Below, one piece after another: positions 1 to 9,108 of a stretch of 64,000 bases of DNA. Position 1 is the stretch's first letter. Each line of letters opens with the position of its first letter. Position numbers and translations under genes: made by a program. The stretch lies in contig JAZSQB010000046.1 in NCBI GenBank assembly GCA_045537695.1, positions 1 through 64,000 on the forward strand, written 5' to 3'. The notes under the pieces were generated by a model that was not told the DNA's origin, ran no database searches, and was given only the letters and a program-made list of their open reading frames with translations. The stretch is from RGIG2041 sp045537695 (GTDB lineage: Bacteria; Bacillota; Clostridia; UBA1381; UMGS1253).

Positions 1-84
1 TTTTGCAATTGTTTGAAAACCACCTTTCCCATCTAAGTATTCTTGTACTACCTTTTTCTTAAATTCAAAACTATATTTTGCCAC
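1..84 (-). CDS. IS3-family (IS150-like) transposase OrfA, N-terminal fragment cut by window edge
   Basis: Read on the minus strand from a GTG at 84-82, the frame gives 28 residues beginning AKYSFEFKKKVVQEYLDGKG, then runs off the window. This is the typical start of the helix-turn-helix OrfA protein of IS3-family elements, which binds the IS ends and is usually joined to the DDE OrfB by frameshifting. The Shine-Dalgarno GGGAGG lies at 101-96, 11 bases before the GTG. The rest of the gene is outside the window, so I cannot say whether the element is intact. Confidence 0.75.
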   Translation of the reverse strand, partial: MAKYSFEFKKKVVQEYLDGKGGFQTIAK

Positions 85-91
85 GAAAAAA

Positions 92-137
92 CCGACCTCC
101 CAATCGTTAGATTTTTGGTCTAACTTTTGGGGGTCGG
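92..137 (-). promoter_or_regulatory. Hairpin in the IS leader covering the transposase ribosome binding site
   Basis: On the minus strand CCGACC (137-132) pairs with GGTCGG (97-92), and an inner stem pairs GTTAGA with TCTAAC. The descending arm contains the GGGAGG that serves OrfA. A transcript entering from outside would therefore hide the binding site. Sequestration is known for other IS elements; here it is inferred from the bases. Confidence 0.55.
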
Positions 138-191
138 TTCAGACTGAAACACCTTTTTGTTGTGTTTTTAGGATTTTTATGCTATAATGAA

Positions 192-394
192 TTTAATTGC
201 AAAGCAATTAAATTCAGCGATATAAATTCCTGACGGAATTTGCGATATGTACTTCGTACGCGATATATCTTCGATGCGATATGTCCCTTCGGGACGAGAA
301 ATAGGAATTTATATCATATCGCAACGGAATGAAATGGAGTTATATCGCATTTGGTACAAATATATCGCACGAACAAAGTGAGTATATCGCTGAA
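192..394. repeat. Palindromic MITE-like repeat with short hairpins
   Basis: The core (213-394) has terminal inverted repeats TTCAGCGATATA (213-224) and TATATCGCTGAA (383-394). Nested inside are GATATAAATTCC (219-230) and GGAATTTATATC (304-315). Between them GCGATAT recurs, alternating with small hairpins with TTC loops such as GTAC-TTC-GTAC and GTCCC-TTC-GGGAC. A separate palindrome, TTTAATTGC-AAA-GCAATTAAA, flanks it at 192-212. No open reading frame is apparent. I saw no second copy in this window. Confidence 0.6.
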
Positions 395-406
395 AAAGGT
401 TTGCAT

Positions 407-2029
407 TTAAAATATACTGCCACCGATGAATTCGCGCATAAGTGAGGTGGACGGGATTTTGTAATCCTCCATTACTGCAAATGCGGAGAAGATTTCAAGC
501 AGCTTCTGTACAATGGGATAGTGTTCGCTGGATTGCGGCACATCCTTTAAAATCGGCTCTGCATAGCGCTTAAGTACGCAGAATTCATATAGAATTGACG
601 AGTTAAATACCACATCGGCGTGCTCCTCGTACGGGAAAATGTTTTTGATTTCACCCGCCTGCACGCTCGGCCACATATCAAAGGTGTTCTGCGCGCTGCT
701 GCAGCGATAGTTGTAATCGCGTACCAGACGACGAATCAGGCGTGTGTCGGTCGGTGAAATTGGATTTAATTCATCCAGTGCAAGCTCCGTCAGCGGTGAA
801 ATATAAATTTTAAACTTGTATTTGTCCTCGACGGAAGGGGTAAGGCGCTCGTTGTGCGCGTGAATACCTTCGATAATGGCAACCTGCCCGTCGAGTAACC
901 GCAGTTTGTTGCCTTGCGGCAGACGGCGTCCGGTTGCAAAGCTGAAGATCGGCACTTCGACTTCTTCGCCTGCAATCAGGCTTGCAATATGCTTATTAAA
1001 TAATTTGTAGTCAATAGACTCCACTTCCTCAAAATTAAAGGAGCCGTCTTCATTTTTGAGCGCGTATTCCATATTCACGTAATAGTCATCTAGTGAAATT
1101 TTAATCGGGGTAATGCCGCTTACGCGTAGTTGAATGCCAAGCTTTTCGGAAAACGTTGTTTTGCCGGACGAGGATGGGCCGGTAATTAAAATAATTTTGC
1201 GCTCCGGCATACCGCTTTTGATTTCATCCGCAATTTGCGCGATGCGCTTTTCGTGCAGACCTTCCTGCATTAAAATCATATCATAAATATTGCCCTTTTG
1301 TACAAGCGCGTTTAAATCCGATACACAATCGACGGAAAGCACTTTTTCCCAAAGGGAAAACTGCTCTGTCACGTGCGAAAGCTGTTTTGCGGATGCAAAC
1401 GGCGGGATTTCGCCGGCGGAGTTATAGTTGGGATAGCGTAACAGGAAACCTTCGTTATAACAGTCAATATCAAACTTATAAATGATACCGCTGCGAATGG
1501 CAAGCACGCCATCCATAAAGTAATGGCGGTTTTCGATTTTGTATAAGTTTACGGTTTCGCACGCGAGATTGCTTAGGCATTCTGCACCGCGTTGATTTCC
1601 TTCGTTTTTTAAGATGTTGCATGCTTCAGCGCGGGGCAGGGGATACTTTTCAATCGGCACATCAGCATCTATGATGCGCTGTATTTCAGCTTTGAGCTTT
1701 TCTGCGTATGCCGGCGTTGCCGCGTCGCCGTTGGTCAGTTCAAAAAAGGTTGCTTTGCTGATGGACTGGCGAATACGCACGCAATTTTGTCCGGTAAGAC
1801 AGCGGCAGGCGTGTGCCAACAAAAGAAACAGCGTCTGTCTGTAGCAAAAGAAGCCTGATTTTGTGTTTATATCTAAAAGATAAATATCCTCGCCCTTGTG
1901 CGCCGGCGTGTCCAGGCTGACAATTTTATGGTTTGCCTGCGCAGCCACAAAGGCGGCTGTATCGGTGTAGTCTTTGATTTGTTTGTTTTCTGTGTAGGGG
2001 TATGGACTTCCGTTTACATAAACCATCAT
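407..2029 (-). CDS. Nucleoside (uridine) kinase family protein with N-terminal TGS/ThrRS-like region
   Basis: Predicted to phosphorylate nucleosides using a nucleoside triphosphate; cytosolic, 540 residues. The C-terminal half carries a uridine-kinase-type P-loop, GPSSSGKTT near residue 290, followed by SLDDYY and EGIHAHN as in Udk enzymes. The N-terminal 250 residues resemble the TGS and second additional domain of threonyl-tRNA synthetase, an arrangement common in clostridial 'nucleoside kinases'. I chose ATG 2029 because GAGGTG lies six bases upstream; an in-frame GTG at 2038 lies inside that site. It is the last gene of the recJ-relA operon, 15 bases after hemZ. The true substrate is not shown by the sequence. 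Confidence 0.85.
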   Translation of the reverse strand: MMVYVNGSPYPYTENKQIKDYTDTAAFVAAQANHKIVSLDTPAHKGEDIYLLDINTKSGFFCYRQTLFLLLAHACRCLTGQNCVRIRQSISKATFFELTNGDAATPAYAEKLKAEIQRIIDADVPIEKYPLPRAEACNILKNEGNQRGAECLSNLACETVNLYKIENRHYFMDGVLAIRSGIIYKFDIDCYNEGFLLRYPNYNSAGEIPPFASAKQLSHVTEQFSLWEKVLSVDCVSDLNALVQKGNIYDMILMQEGLHEKRIAQIADEIKSGMPERKIILITGPSSSGKTTFSEKLGIQLRVSGITPIKISLDDYYVNMEYALKNEDGSFNFEEVESIDYKLFNKHIASLIAGEEVEVPIFSFATGRRLPQGNKLRLLDGQVAIIEGIHAHNERLTPSVEDKYKFKIYISPLTELALDELNPISPTDTRLIRRLVRDYNYRCSSAQNTFDMWPSVQAGEIKNIFPYEEHADVVFNSSILYEFCVLKRYAEPILKDVPQSSEHYPIVQKLLEIFSAFAVMEDYKIPSTSLMREFIGGSIF

Positions 2030-2044
2030 AAGAATCACCTCAGA

Positions 2045-3487
2045 TTAAAACATAGTAAAAAATTCATCTTTCTTCTTTAAAATCTCATCAAAACGGTTGA
2101 TGTACTCAATCGGGGACTTGAAATTAAACACACGCTCGATGCGGTCGGTTTCAAAGTCCACATATTTGCTCGAGCCACTGGAGCCGAGCGCTAAAATCGA
2201 CTGTACTTCTTCCATAATGTTTACATTGTATACGCTTGCATACCCCGGCTTGGTGTAGCCGACGTTTTCGAAGTTGCCGAGCATATTTTTTTGTCTGTAC
2301 ATATAATACGGGGTATACCCGGATTTATGCATAAAATCCTGCGCAAGCGACAGCATAGAGTTTACGGTGTCCGGATTGGTCAGGCTGTAGTCGCCTAACT
2401 TCTGATGGAGCGCAGAACCGCGCTTGACCGACATGGTGTGCACGGTGATGTTTTCCGGCGAAAGGTCTGCAATGCGCGCAAGGGTATGCGCAAAGTCGTT
2501 TGCATCCTCCATCGGCAGACCGATAATCAGGTCGGTGTTGATGTTGTCAAAACCGAGGCTGCGTGCAAGCTTAAAAGTATTTACAATATCTTCAGCCTTG
2601 TGTGCGCGACCAATAGCCTCGAGCGTTTTATTATTCATCGTTTGCGGATTGATGCTGATGCGCGTTACGCCGTGTTTTTTAAGCGTTTCAAGCTTTTCTT
2701 TTGTAATGGTGTCCGGTCTGCCGGCTTCCACACAAAATTCCACGGCATTGGAAAGGTCAACGTGTGCGCGTACCTGCGATAAAATAAAATCCAAATCCGC
2801 GCAGTCGAGCGAGGTCGGCGTACCGCCGCCGAAGTATACGCTTTGCACGTTTAAACCGTTTGCCTTGATTTTTTGTGCGCTGTATTCGATTTCCTGCGCC
2901 AGCAGGCGCACATAGTCTTTTACGTATTTTTTGGTGTGTCTTAAATCGGCAGACACGAAAGAGCAGTAAAGACAACGGGTTGGGCAAAAGGGGATGCCGA
3001 TGTAGAGCCCGATATCCCTTTTTGTATTGGCGGAAATAATCGGCAGCTCGTTTTGTGCAACCGAAAGCGCCAGATTTAATTTGTCTGTTCCCGCGCCGTA
3101 GAGCGTATGCATATACGAAACACATTCTTCAGGTGATTTGCCCTTTAAAAGCATTTGTCGGAACGGTTTTGCCGGACGGATGCCGGTCATCACGCCCCAG
3201 GGCAGATGCACATCGCGCACTTGCTTTGCCGCAAGGCGCAAAGACATACCGCTGACAGCGGCGCAAACCTTTTTGTAGATTTGCGCATCGTCTAAATGTG
3301 TATCTGTAAAGCTGTATGTGCCGGTATAGGTTTTTTTCTGATAGGTCAGCGTGGTGTGCACCGTAAGGGTGTCGCAGTTGCGTGATGCCTCGGAAAGAAT
3401 ATCCAAATCCGCATCGGCATCAAAAAAAAGCACGGCAACTAACCACAGACTGTGCTCAGATTCGTAACCGATGGTCTTAATATTCAT
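2045..3487 (-). CDS. hemZ: Oxygen-independent coproporphyrinogen III dehydrogenase-like radical SAM protein HemZ
   Basis: Radical SAM enzyme of 480 residues related to HemZ/HemN, which decarboxylate coproporphyrinogen III in anaerobic haem synthesis. The cluster motif CPTRCLYC (CX3CX2C) follows GIPF near residue 170, and YFGGGTPTSL, typical of HemN-like proteins, follows later. ATG 3487 overlaps the stop of the upstream MBL gene by 11 bases, suggesting translational coupling; longer forms would run far into that gene. HemZ-type proteins are less well characterised than HemN, and no other haem gene is nearby, so the exact reaction is uncertain. Confidence 0.83.
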   Translation of the reverse strand: MNIKTIGYESEHSLWLVAVLFFDADADLDILSEASRNCDTLTVHTTLTYQKKTYTGTYSFTDTHLDDAQIYKKVCAAVSGMSLRLAAKQVRDVHLPWGVMTGIRPAKPFRQMLLKGKSPEECVSYMHTLYGAGTDKLNLALSVAQNELPIISANTKRDIGLYIGIPFCPTRCLYCSFVSADLRHTKKYVKDYVRLLAQEIEYSAQKIKANGLNVQSVYFGGGTPTSLDCADLDFILSQVRAHVDLSNAVEFCVEAGRPDTITKEKLETLKKHGVTRISINPQTMNNKTLEAIGRAHKAEDIVNTFKLARSLGFDNINTDLIIGLPMEDANDFAHTLARIADLSPENITVHTMSVKRGSALHQKLGDYSLTNPDTVNSMLSLAQDFMHKSGYTPYYMYRQKNMLGNFENVGYTKPGYASVYNVNIMEEVQSILALGSSGSSKYVDFETDRIERVFNFKSPIEYINRFDEILKKKDEFFTMF

Positions 3488-4118
3488 ATTCCCAGTCCTG
3501 CTGTATATATTCGTTGTTTTTCTTTTCATAACCGATGGTTGTCGTGCGTCCGTGACCCGGATATACATCCGTGCTGTCCGGCAGCACATAAAGCTGACGG
3601 CGGATGGATTCTTTGAGAATGTCAAAATCGCCGCCCGGCAAATCGCATCTGCCGACATTTCTTAAAAAGAGCGTATCGCCGGAGAAGAGAAAGCCTTCCG
3701 TATAATAGCAAACGCTGCCCACCGTATGACCCGGCGTATAGAGCACTTTGATATCAATGTCGCCGATGTAGAGCGTTTCGTTGTCTACAACGGTCTTGGT
3801 CGGTGCAGTGCTTGGGCAGAGCGCATCTGCATATGCCGCTAAATTGACGGTCGGGTCGCATACGGCATCTTCCTCAAACTGATGAATAATCACCTGCGCC
3901 TCTGTCGCCTCGCAAAGCGCGTCTAATGCACCGATGTGGTCGTAGTGCGCGTGCGTGAGCAAAATGTATTTGAGCGTGAGCCCCTCTTCTTCTAAAATAT
4001 CTAGTACGGCACCGGCATCGCACGGCGCGTCAATCACGGCGGCGAGCTTTGTTTTTTCGTCGCCGAGGATATAACAGTTATTATCCATATTGCCCAATGA
4101 AAGCATTTTGAAAAACAT
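3477..4118 (-). CDS. MBL-fold metallo-hydrolase (glyoxalase II-like)
   Basis: A 213-residue single-domain metallo-beta-lactamase-fold hydrolase. The dinuclear metal motif is visible as THAHYDH near residue 55, with GHTVGS, SGDTLF and YPGHG supplying the remaining His and Asp ligands. The family includes hydroxyacylglutathione hydrolases and many hydrolases of unknown substrate; the name glyoxalase II is by similarity only. It lies 14 bases after relA and overlaps hemZ by 11 bases. This relA-MBL-hemZ order recurs in Clostridia from general knowledge, but the functional link is unknown. Confidence 0.85.
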   Translation of the reverse strand: MFFKMLSLGNMDNNCYILGDEKTKLAAVIDAPCDAGAVLDILEEEGLTLKYILLTHAHYDHIGALDALCEATEAQVIIHQFEEDAVCDPTVNLAAYADALCPSTAPTKTVVDNETLYIGDIDIKVLYTPGHTVGSVCYYTEGFLFSGDTLFLRNVGRCDLPGGDFDILKESIRRQLYVLPDSTDVYPGHGRTTTIGYEKKNNEYIQQDWEYEY

Positions 4119-4132
4119 AGTAAATGTCCTTT

Positions 4133-6343
4133 CTATTGCGTATTTCTTGTAATATCATATACGCCTGGGATGCTGCGCATACGTTTGTGAATCAAATCGA
4201 GTTGTCCGGTGTTGCTGATTTGTGCAGTCAGCGTCACAATAGCAACATTTCCTTTTGTCGTGCGTGCGCTGAAAGAACGCATCGGAATTTTCAAATCCAT
4301 CATACTACTTGTGATTTCCGCTAAAAGACCAGTGCGGTCATCTGCCTCAATCTGTAAATCCACCAGATAGGATGCGTTTTTGGTATCTTCCCAGGTCACC
4401 TTAATCAAGCGGTCTAAATCTTCTTCAGAAAGCGCTGTCATAGACATATTCGGGCAGTCACGACGGTGCACGGAAACGCCACGCCCCTTTGTGATAAAGC
4501 CGATAATGTCATCGCCCGGCACGGGATTACAGCAACGGGATAGGCGCACGAGACAGTTGTCAATGCCGTGCACAATAATGCCGTTGGATGCCTTGGTTTT
4601 GTTAGCGGCCGGAGCCGATGCCAGTGCATCTGCCACCAATGTCTCCGGCGTAATGTTCGGATTTTCAGTCTTGGCAATTTTTAAGTACTCATCGCGCAGA
4701 CGCATAATGATTTTCTGCGCGGTTAAGCCGCCGTAACCGATGGAGGCGTATAAGTCATCCAAATTATTTAAATTATAGCGCTTTAAAACCGGGTCAATCC
4801 AAGCCTGACGGAATAACTGATTAAACGATAGGGAGTGGCGCTTTAATTCTTTGTCAATCAAATCCTTACCGCGTACAATGTTTTCGTCGCGACGCTCTTT
4901 TTTAAACCACTGGTTGATCTTGTTGCGCGCCTGCGAGGTTTTAACGATTTTGAGCCAATCGCGGCTTGGGCCGTATATAGAGGCGGACGTCATAATTTCG
5001 ACGATATCGCCGTTTTGCAGCGTTGTATCAATCGGCATAATTTTGCCGTTGATGCGCGCGCCCATCATTTTGTAACCGATGGCGGAGTGAATGGAGAACG
5101 CAAAATCAATCGGCGTTGCACCAGCTGGTAGGTTAATCACATCGCCTTGCGGTGTGAATACAAATACTTCGTCGGCAAACATATCAATTTTTAATGTGCG
5201 CATAAATTCGTCTTCGTCCATTGTCTCCTTCTGGATTTCCAGAAGCTGACGTACCCAGGCGAATTTTGCGTCATAATCCGTTGAACCGGAAATGCCTTCT
5301 TTGTACTTCCAGTGCGCAGCGACACCTTTTTCGGCAACGGTATGCATTTCCCAGGTTCGAATTTGAATTTCGAGCGGATTGCCGTTTGGTCCGATAACCG
5401 TTGTATGCAAAGACTGATACATGTTCGGCTTCGGCATCGCAATGTAATCCTTAAAGCGCATCGGAATCGGGGAAAATTGTTCGTGTACCATACCGAGTAC
5501 GGTGTAACAGTCGCTGACAGTATCTACAATAATGCGCACGGCAAACAAGTCGTAAATTTCATCTAAAGACTTTTGCTGCGTGTACATTTTGCGGTAAATG
5601 CTGTAGAAGTGCTTTGCGCGTCCGTTAATCTGCCCTTTGATGCCAATGGCTTTGAGCTTATGCTCCAAAGACTGCATTACTTCGCTGATATACGTATCAC
5701 GTTCTATTTTCTTTTGCTTAATACTTTCCGTGATTTCCTGATACGCAATCGGGTCTAAGAATTTTAATGCGAGGTCTTCAAGCTCGCCTTTAATGGTTGC
5801 GATACCGAGACGATGCGCAAGCGGGGCATAGACCTCCATAGTTTCACGCGCTTTTTCTCGCTGCTTTTCCGGTGTCATGCTCTTAAGCGTGCGCATATTG
5901 TGCAAACGATCCGCCAGCTTGATTAAAATAACGCGGATATCCTTCGCCATGGCAAGGAACATTTTGCGCAGGTTCTCTACTTGCTGTTCTTCTTTGTTCG
6001 TGTAGCTGATTTTACCAAGCTTCGTTACGCCGTCCACCAAAACCGCAACATTGTCACCAAACAGTGACTTGATTTCGTCGAGTGAGACATCTGTGTCCTC
6101 TACCACATCGTGCAAAAGCGCAGCAATAATCGATTGTACATCCACTTCCAATTCGGCTAAAATGAGCGCAACGTGGAGCGGGTGGTGAATGTATGGTTCG
6201 CCTGAGATGCGGAGCTGTCCTTGGTGCGCCGCATTGGCGTATTCAAACGCACGGGTAACTTTTTTTATGTCGGCAGCGCTGTTCGGCGTTTTGATTCTCG
6301 CGGTAAGCGCATCTAATATTTTTCTTGTATCTGTTTCTGTCAT
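4133..6343 (-). CDS. relA: Bifunctional (p)ppGpp synthetase/hydrolase RelA/SpoT
   Basis: Long Rel enzyme of 736 residues making and degrading the stringent-response alarmone (p)ppGpp. Domains in order: HD hydrolase (ALLHDVVEDT near residue 75), synthetase, TGS (DEVFVFTPQGDVINLP near 395), a zinc-finger-like stretch (SRCCNPVPGDDI) and a C-terminal ACT domain. The intact HD box argues for retained hydrolase activity, so this is the Rel type rather than a synthetase-only protein. Length matches Bacillus RelA. It lies 24 bases after recJ. The apt gene often found between recJ and relA in Firmicutes is absent here. Confidence 0.96.
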   Translation of the reverse strand: MTETDTRKILDALTARIKTPNSAADIKKVTRAFEYANAAHQGQLRISGEPYIHHPLHVALILAELEVDVQSIIAALLHDVVEDTDVSLDEIKSLFGDNVAVLVDGVTKLGKISYTNKEEQQVENLRKMFLAMAKDIRVILIKLADRLHNMRTLKSMTPEKQREKARETMEVYAPLAHRLGIATIKGELEDLALKFLDPIAYQEITESIKQKKIERDTYISEVMQSLEHKLKAIGIKGQINGRAKHFYSIYRKMYTQQKSLDEIYDLFAVRIIVDTVSDCYTVLGMVHEQFSPIPMRFKDYIAMPKPNMYQSLHTTVIGPNGNPLEIQIRTWEMHTVAEKGVAAHWKYKEGISGSTDYDAKFAWVRQLLEIQKETMDEDEFMRTLKIDMFADEVFVFTPQGDVINLPAGATPIDFAFSIHSAIGYKMMGARINGKIMPIDTTLQNGDIVEIMTSASIYGPSRDWLKIVKTSQARNKINQWFKKERRDENIVRGKDLIDKELKRHSLSFNQLFRQAWIDPVLKRYNLNNLDDLYASIGYGGLTAQKIIMRLRDEYLKIAKTENPNITPETLVADALASAPAANKTKASNGIIVHGIDNCLVRLSRCCNPVPGDDIIGFITKGRGVSVHRRDCPNMSMTALSEEDLDRLIKVTWEDTKNASYLVDLQIEADDRTGLLAEITSSMMDLKIPMRSFSARTTKGNVAIVTLTAQISNTGQLDLIHKRMRSIPGVYDITRNTQ

Positions 6344-6367
6344 AGCAGATCATCCTTATGCAAATAA

Positions 6368-8074
6368 TTATTTTACGCTCTGACGTACGTCTTTGAGCGC
6401 CAACTGCAATTGCTTTACGCCATGGTAAATGCTTGTGTCAATAGTGAAAGCAAGGTCGAGGTTTGTGCCGATTTTAAAGCTTTCGGCAACCTCCGCCATA
6501 TTAAATCCGACAAATTCGGCTTGCCTGCCGGATTTTGTGACGGTGAGCTTGCAATGCTTTCCGTTGCCGATTTGTCTTACGGAATGTAGCGTGGTATTCA
6601 TCACGGCAAATACCGGCTGCGGATTATCCATGCCAAACGGTTCAAGCATGGTGAGTAGCTCTGCGTTCGACAGTGTTAAATCCGAAAGATGCAGTACCGC
6701 ATCAATATTAATATATGGAATCAGCGTTGTTTCATCCATTGTTTCTGCGGCGTATTTGTTGATTTCTGCTTCAAAAGCTTCAATGCTGCCGGCGTCCATA
6801 CCGAGACCGGCTGCCAATTCATGACCGCCAAATTTCAACAGATGTTCGCTACAGTGGGTGAGGGCCTCAAAAATATTAAATCCCTTCACGCTGCGGCCGG
6901 AGCCTTTGCCCATATTTTCGGACAGGGAAATCAAGATAGTTGGCTTATAGAACTTGTCCGTGATGCGCGAAGCGACAATACCGATAACGCCGTGATGCCA
7001 GTTTTCCTTGGCAAGGACAAATACCTTTTTCTCTTCCGGCTTTTCGTATGCCTGAATCATCTCAAGTGCATCTTTTAAGATTTCCTGTTCGGTTTGCTGA
7101 CGTTGGTGATTTTCTTCTTCCAGAAGCTGTGCGATTTCCGCCGCTTTTTCCTTTGAGTGCGTTACCAATAGCTCGACTGCCATCGTCGCGCTGCCGACTC
7201 TGCCAGCGGCGTTGATGCGCGGGGCAATCATAAAGCTGATGTTGCCGGCGCTTAAAGGCTTGCCGGCGATACCTGCGATTTCAAACAGTGCCTGAATGCC
7301 AATATTTTCGGTTTCCTGTAGTTTCTTTAAGCCCTGCGAAACAAATAAGCGGTTTTCACCGGTCAGGCTTACGACATCTGCAATCGTTCCGATAGCAACG
7401 ATGTCAATAAATTCATCGAAGTACCGGCTTGCGGACAAACCAAGCTTTAATGCGATGGCGAGAATAAATTTAAAGGCAACGCCAACGCCGGCGAGATCCT
7501 TAAACGGATAAGTACAATCCGGTTGCTTCGGATTGATGACCGCATGCGCACGGGGAATTTCTTCTTTGCAGGTATGGTGGTCGGTGATGATAATATCCAG
7601 ACCAATGGTCTTTGCAAATTCCACTTCGCCGACGGCGGTGATACCGCAGTCCACGGTTACCAAAAGGGCTGCGCCGGACTTGCGGATTTTCTGCAGCGCG
7701 AGAATGTTAATGCCGTAACCTTCGTCTACGCGGTTCGGAATGTAATAATTTACATCCAGACCGAGACCTTTCAAAAATTTATACACGATGGCAGAAGAAG
7801 TGATGCCGTCAACATCGTAGTCACCATAAATGACAATGGTTTCTTTGTTTTCAATCGCTTGTTGAATGCGTTCGGCTGCTTTTTCAGCATCTTTGAGCAG
7901 AAAAGGGTGGTGTATACCGTTTTTGCCTTTCAATAGAAATTGCGTTGCAGTTTCAGGGTCTGTGATGCCGCGGTTTGTCAAAATTGTGGCAACGACCGGC
8001 GGTATGTGAAGCGCTTCTGCGAGGACGGGAGCCTCTGGTGCGCGCTTAAAAAAATTCCAACGTTTTTGCGTCAT
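6368..8074 (-). CDS. recJ: Single-stranded-DNA-specific 5'-3' exonuclease RecJ
   Basis: Exonuclease of 568 residues used in recombination and repair. DHH-phosphoesterase motifs are intact: GDYDVDGITSS (near residue 80), DCGI, TDHHT and the DHHA1 motif GGHELAAG. Length is close to E. coli RecJ and shorter than the roughly 780-residue Bacillus form, so the extra C-terminal region of the latter is absent. ATG 8074 is preceded by GGAGGT; an in-frame TTG at 8086 lies upstream of that site and is less likely. First gene of the five-gene operon, driven by the promoter at 8113-8141. Confidence 0.94.
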   Translation of the reverse strand: MTQKRWNFFKRAPEAPVLAEALHIPPVVATILTNRGITDPETATQFLLKGKNGIHHPFLLKDAEKAAERIQQAIENKETIVIYGDYDVDGITSSAIVYKFLKGLGLDVNYYIPNRVDEGYGINILALQKIRKSGAALLVTVDCGITAVGEVEFAKTIGLDIIITDHHTCKEEIPRAHAVINPKQPDCTYPFKDLAGVGVAFKFILAIALKLGLSASRYFDEFIDIVAIGTIADVVSLTGENRLFVSQGLKKLQETENIGIQALFEIAGIAGKPLSAGNISFMIAPRINAAGRVGSATMAVELLVTHSKEKAAEIAQLLEEENHQRQQTEQEILKDALEMIQAYEKPEEKKVFVLAKENWHHGVIGIVASRITDKFYKPTILISLSENMGKGSGRSVKGFNIFEALTHCSEHLLKFGGHELAAGLGMDAGSIEAFEAEINKYAAETMDETTLIPYINIDAVLHLSDLTLSNAELLTMLEPFGMDNPQPVFAVMNTTLHSVRQIGNGKHCKLTVTKSGRQAEFVGFNMAEVAESFKIGTNLDLAFTIDTSIYHGVKQLQLALKDVRQSVK

Positions 8075-8112
8075 GGTTACCTCCAAATGGTGTTTCTTAA
8101 AAATTACCTTTT

Positions 8113-8141
8113 ATTATATCAGAAAACAAACCTTATTTCAA
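8113..8141 (-). promoter_or_regulatory. Sigma-A promoter of the recJ-relA operon
   Basis: On the minus strand TTGAAA (8141-8136), 17 bases, TATAAT (8118-8113). Divergent from the rpiR promoter. Confidence 0.75.
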
Positions 8142-8163
8142 CATTTTTTTCGAGGGATTTTTC

Positions 8164-8201
8164 TTGCATTGTTTGACAAGTTATAGTATAATTTTAATAA
8201 T
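8164..8201 (+). promoter_or_regulatory. Sigma-A promoter(s) of the rpiR operon
   Basis: Two overlapping solutions: TTGCAT (8164-8169) with TATAAT (8187-8192), 17 bases apart; and TTGACA (8173-8178) with AATAAT (8196-8201), also 17 apart. Either gives a leader of a few tens of bases before TTG 8227. Confidence 0.6.
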
Positions 8202-8226
8202 TGAGCAAATATATGGGGTGAATGGT

Positions 8227-9105
8227 TTGCCGGCAAGCAAAAATATACTCAATCAGATGCAGAATGGCATCGCAACATTTAGTAAAAGTCAAAAGAAAAT
8301 AGCAGCTTATATCCTGGAGCATTATGATGAAGCACCTTTTATTACGGCGGCAAAGCTCGGTAAACTTGTCGGTGTCAGTGAATCGACCGTTGTTCGTTTT
8401 GCATCCGAGCTTGGCTATGGCGGTTATCCGGAAATGCAAAAGGCAATTGCTGAGGTGATGCGCAGTCATTTAACGGCGGCGCAACGCGTCAGTGTGACGA
8501 GCGGACGATTGGAAAACGGTGATATATTGGATTACGTTCTTACTTCGGATATGAACAACATCCGTTCCAGTATGGAGCAGATTAAGCGCGCGGCATTTGA
8601 AAAAATTGTTGATGCACTTGTCGGTGCTAAGCATATTTATATCTTTGGTGTGCGTAGTTCGGCATCGCTTGCATCCTTTTTTGGTTTTTATCTGAATCTG
8701 ATTTCGCCGAATGTACACAATGTGCGTGCGTCCACCTCGAGTGAATTGTTTGAAGAGATTTTGCGTATTGATGAAGGTGATGTGTTTGTTGCCATCAGCT
8801 TTCCGCGCTATTCAAAGCGCACGCTCAAAGCCATTGATTATGCGAAAAACCGCGGCGCAACAGTTATCGGCCTTACAGACAGACCGTCGTCGCCGATTGC
8901 AGTAGCGGCAGATTTGTGCTTGACGGCACTGAGTGATATGGCATCGTTTGTCGACTCGCTTGTGGCACCGCTCAGTGTAATCAATGCGCTTTTGGTTGCT
9001 ATCAGCATGAAAAAGCAGGAGGATATTGTAGAAACCTTAGAGCAGCTCGAGCAAATTTGGGATGAATATGAGGTTTACGAAAAGTTTGAAATGGAAGGCA
9101 AATAA
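8227..9105 (+). CDS. MurR/RpiR-family transcriptional regulator
   Basis: 292-residue regulator with an N-terminal RpiR helix-turn-helix (FSKSQKKIAAYI then SESTVVRFASELGY, about residues 5-80) and a C-terminal SIS sugar-phosphate-binding domain (about 115-250, containing IYIFGVRSSASLA). Such proteins sense phosphosugars and control sugar or cell-wall catabolism. The start is taken as TTG 8227, six bases after GGGGTG; GTG 8218 is in frame but lies within that site. It heads the FAD oxidoreductase-cmk-plsC-ispH/S1 operon, with only three bases to the next gene. No sugar gene is adjacent, so its ligand is unknown. Confidence 0.85.
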   Translation: MPASKNILNQMQNGIATFSKSQKKIAAYILEHYDEAPFITAAKLGKLVGVSESTVVRFASELGYGGYPEMQKAIAEVMRSHLTAAQRVSVTSGRLENGDILDYVLTSDMNNIRSSMEQIKRAAFEKIVDALVGAKHIYIFGVRSSASLASFFGFYLNLISPNVHNVRASTSSELFEEILRIDEGDVFVAISFPRYSKRTLKAIDYAKNRGATVIGLTDRPSSPIAVAADLCLTALSDMASFVDSLVAPLSVINALLVAISMKKQEDIVETLEQLEQIWDEYEVYEKFEMEGK

Positions 9106-9108
9106 CAG

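Larger units (their letters stand above)
1..141 (-). mobile_element. Left end of an IS3-family (IS150 group) insertion sequence
   Basis: The minus strand from 141 reads TGAACCGACCCCCAAAAGTT, a typical IS150-group terminal inverted repeat, followed by the start of OrfA. The outer boundary is placed at about 141. The other end and any target duplication lie outside the window. Confidence 0.7.

Noticed and set aside
183..188. TATAAT at the right side of the IS, a possible outward promoter
   Set aside because: The -35 is poor and no plus-strand gene lies downstream before the minus-strand operon.
2424..2915. Open frame opposite hemZ (163 codons), with similar long frames opposite other genes
   Set aside because: Shadow of a conserved coding sequence; no binding site and no recognisable protein.
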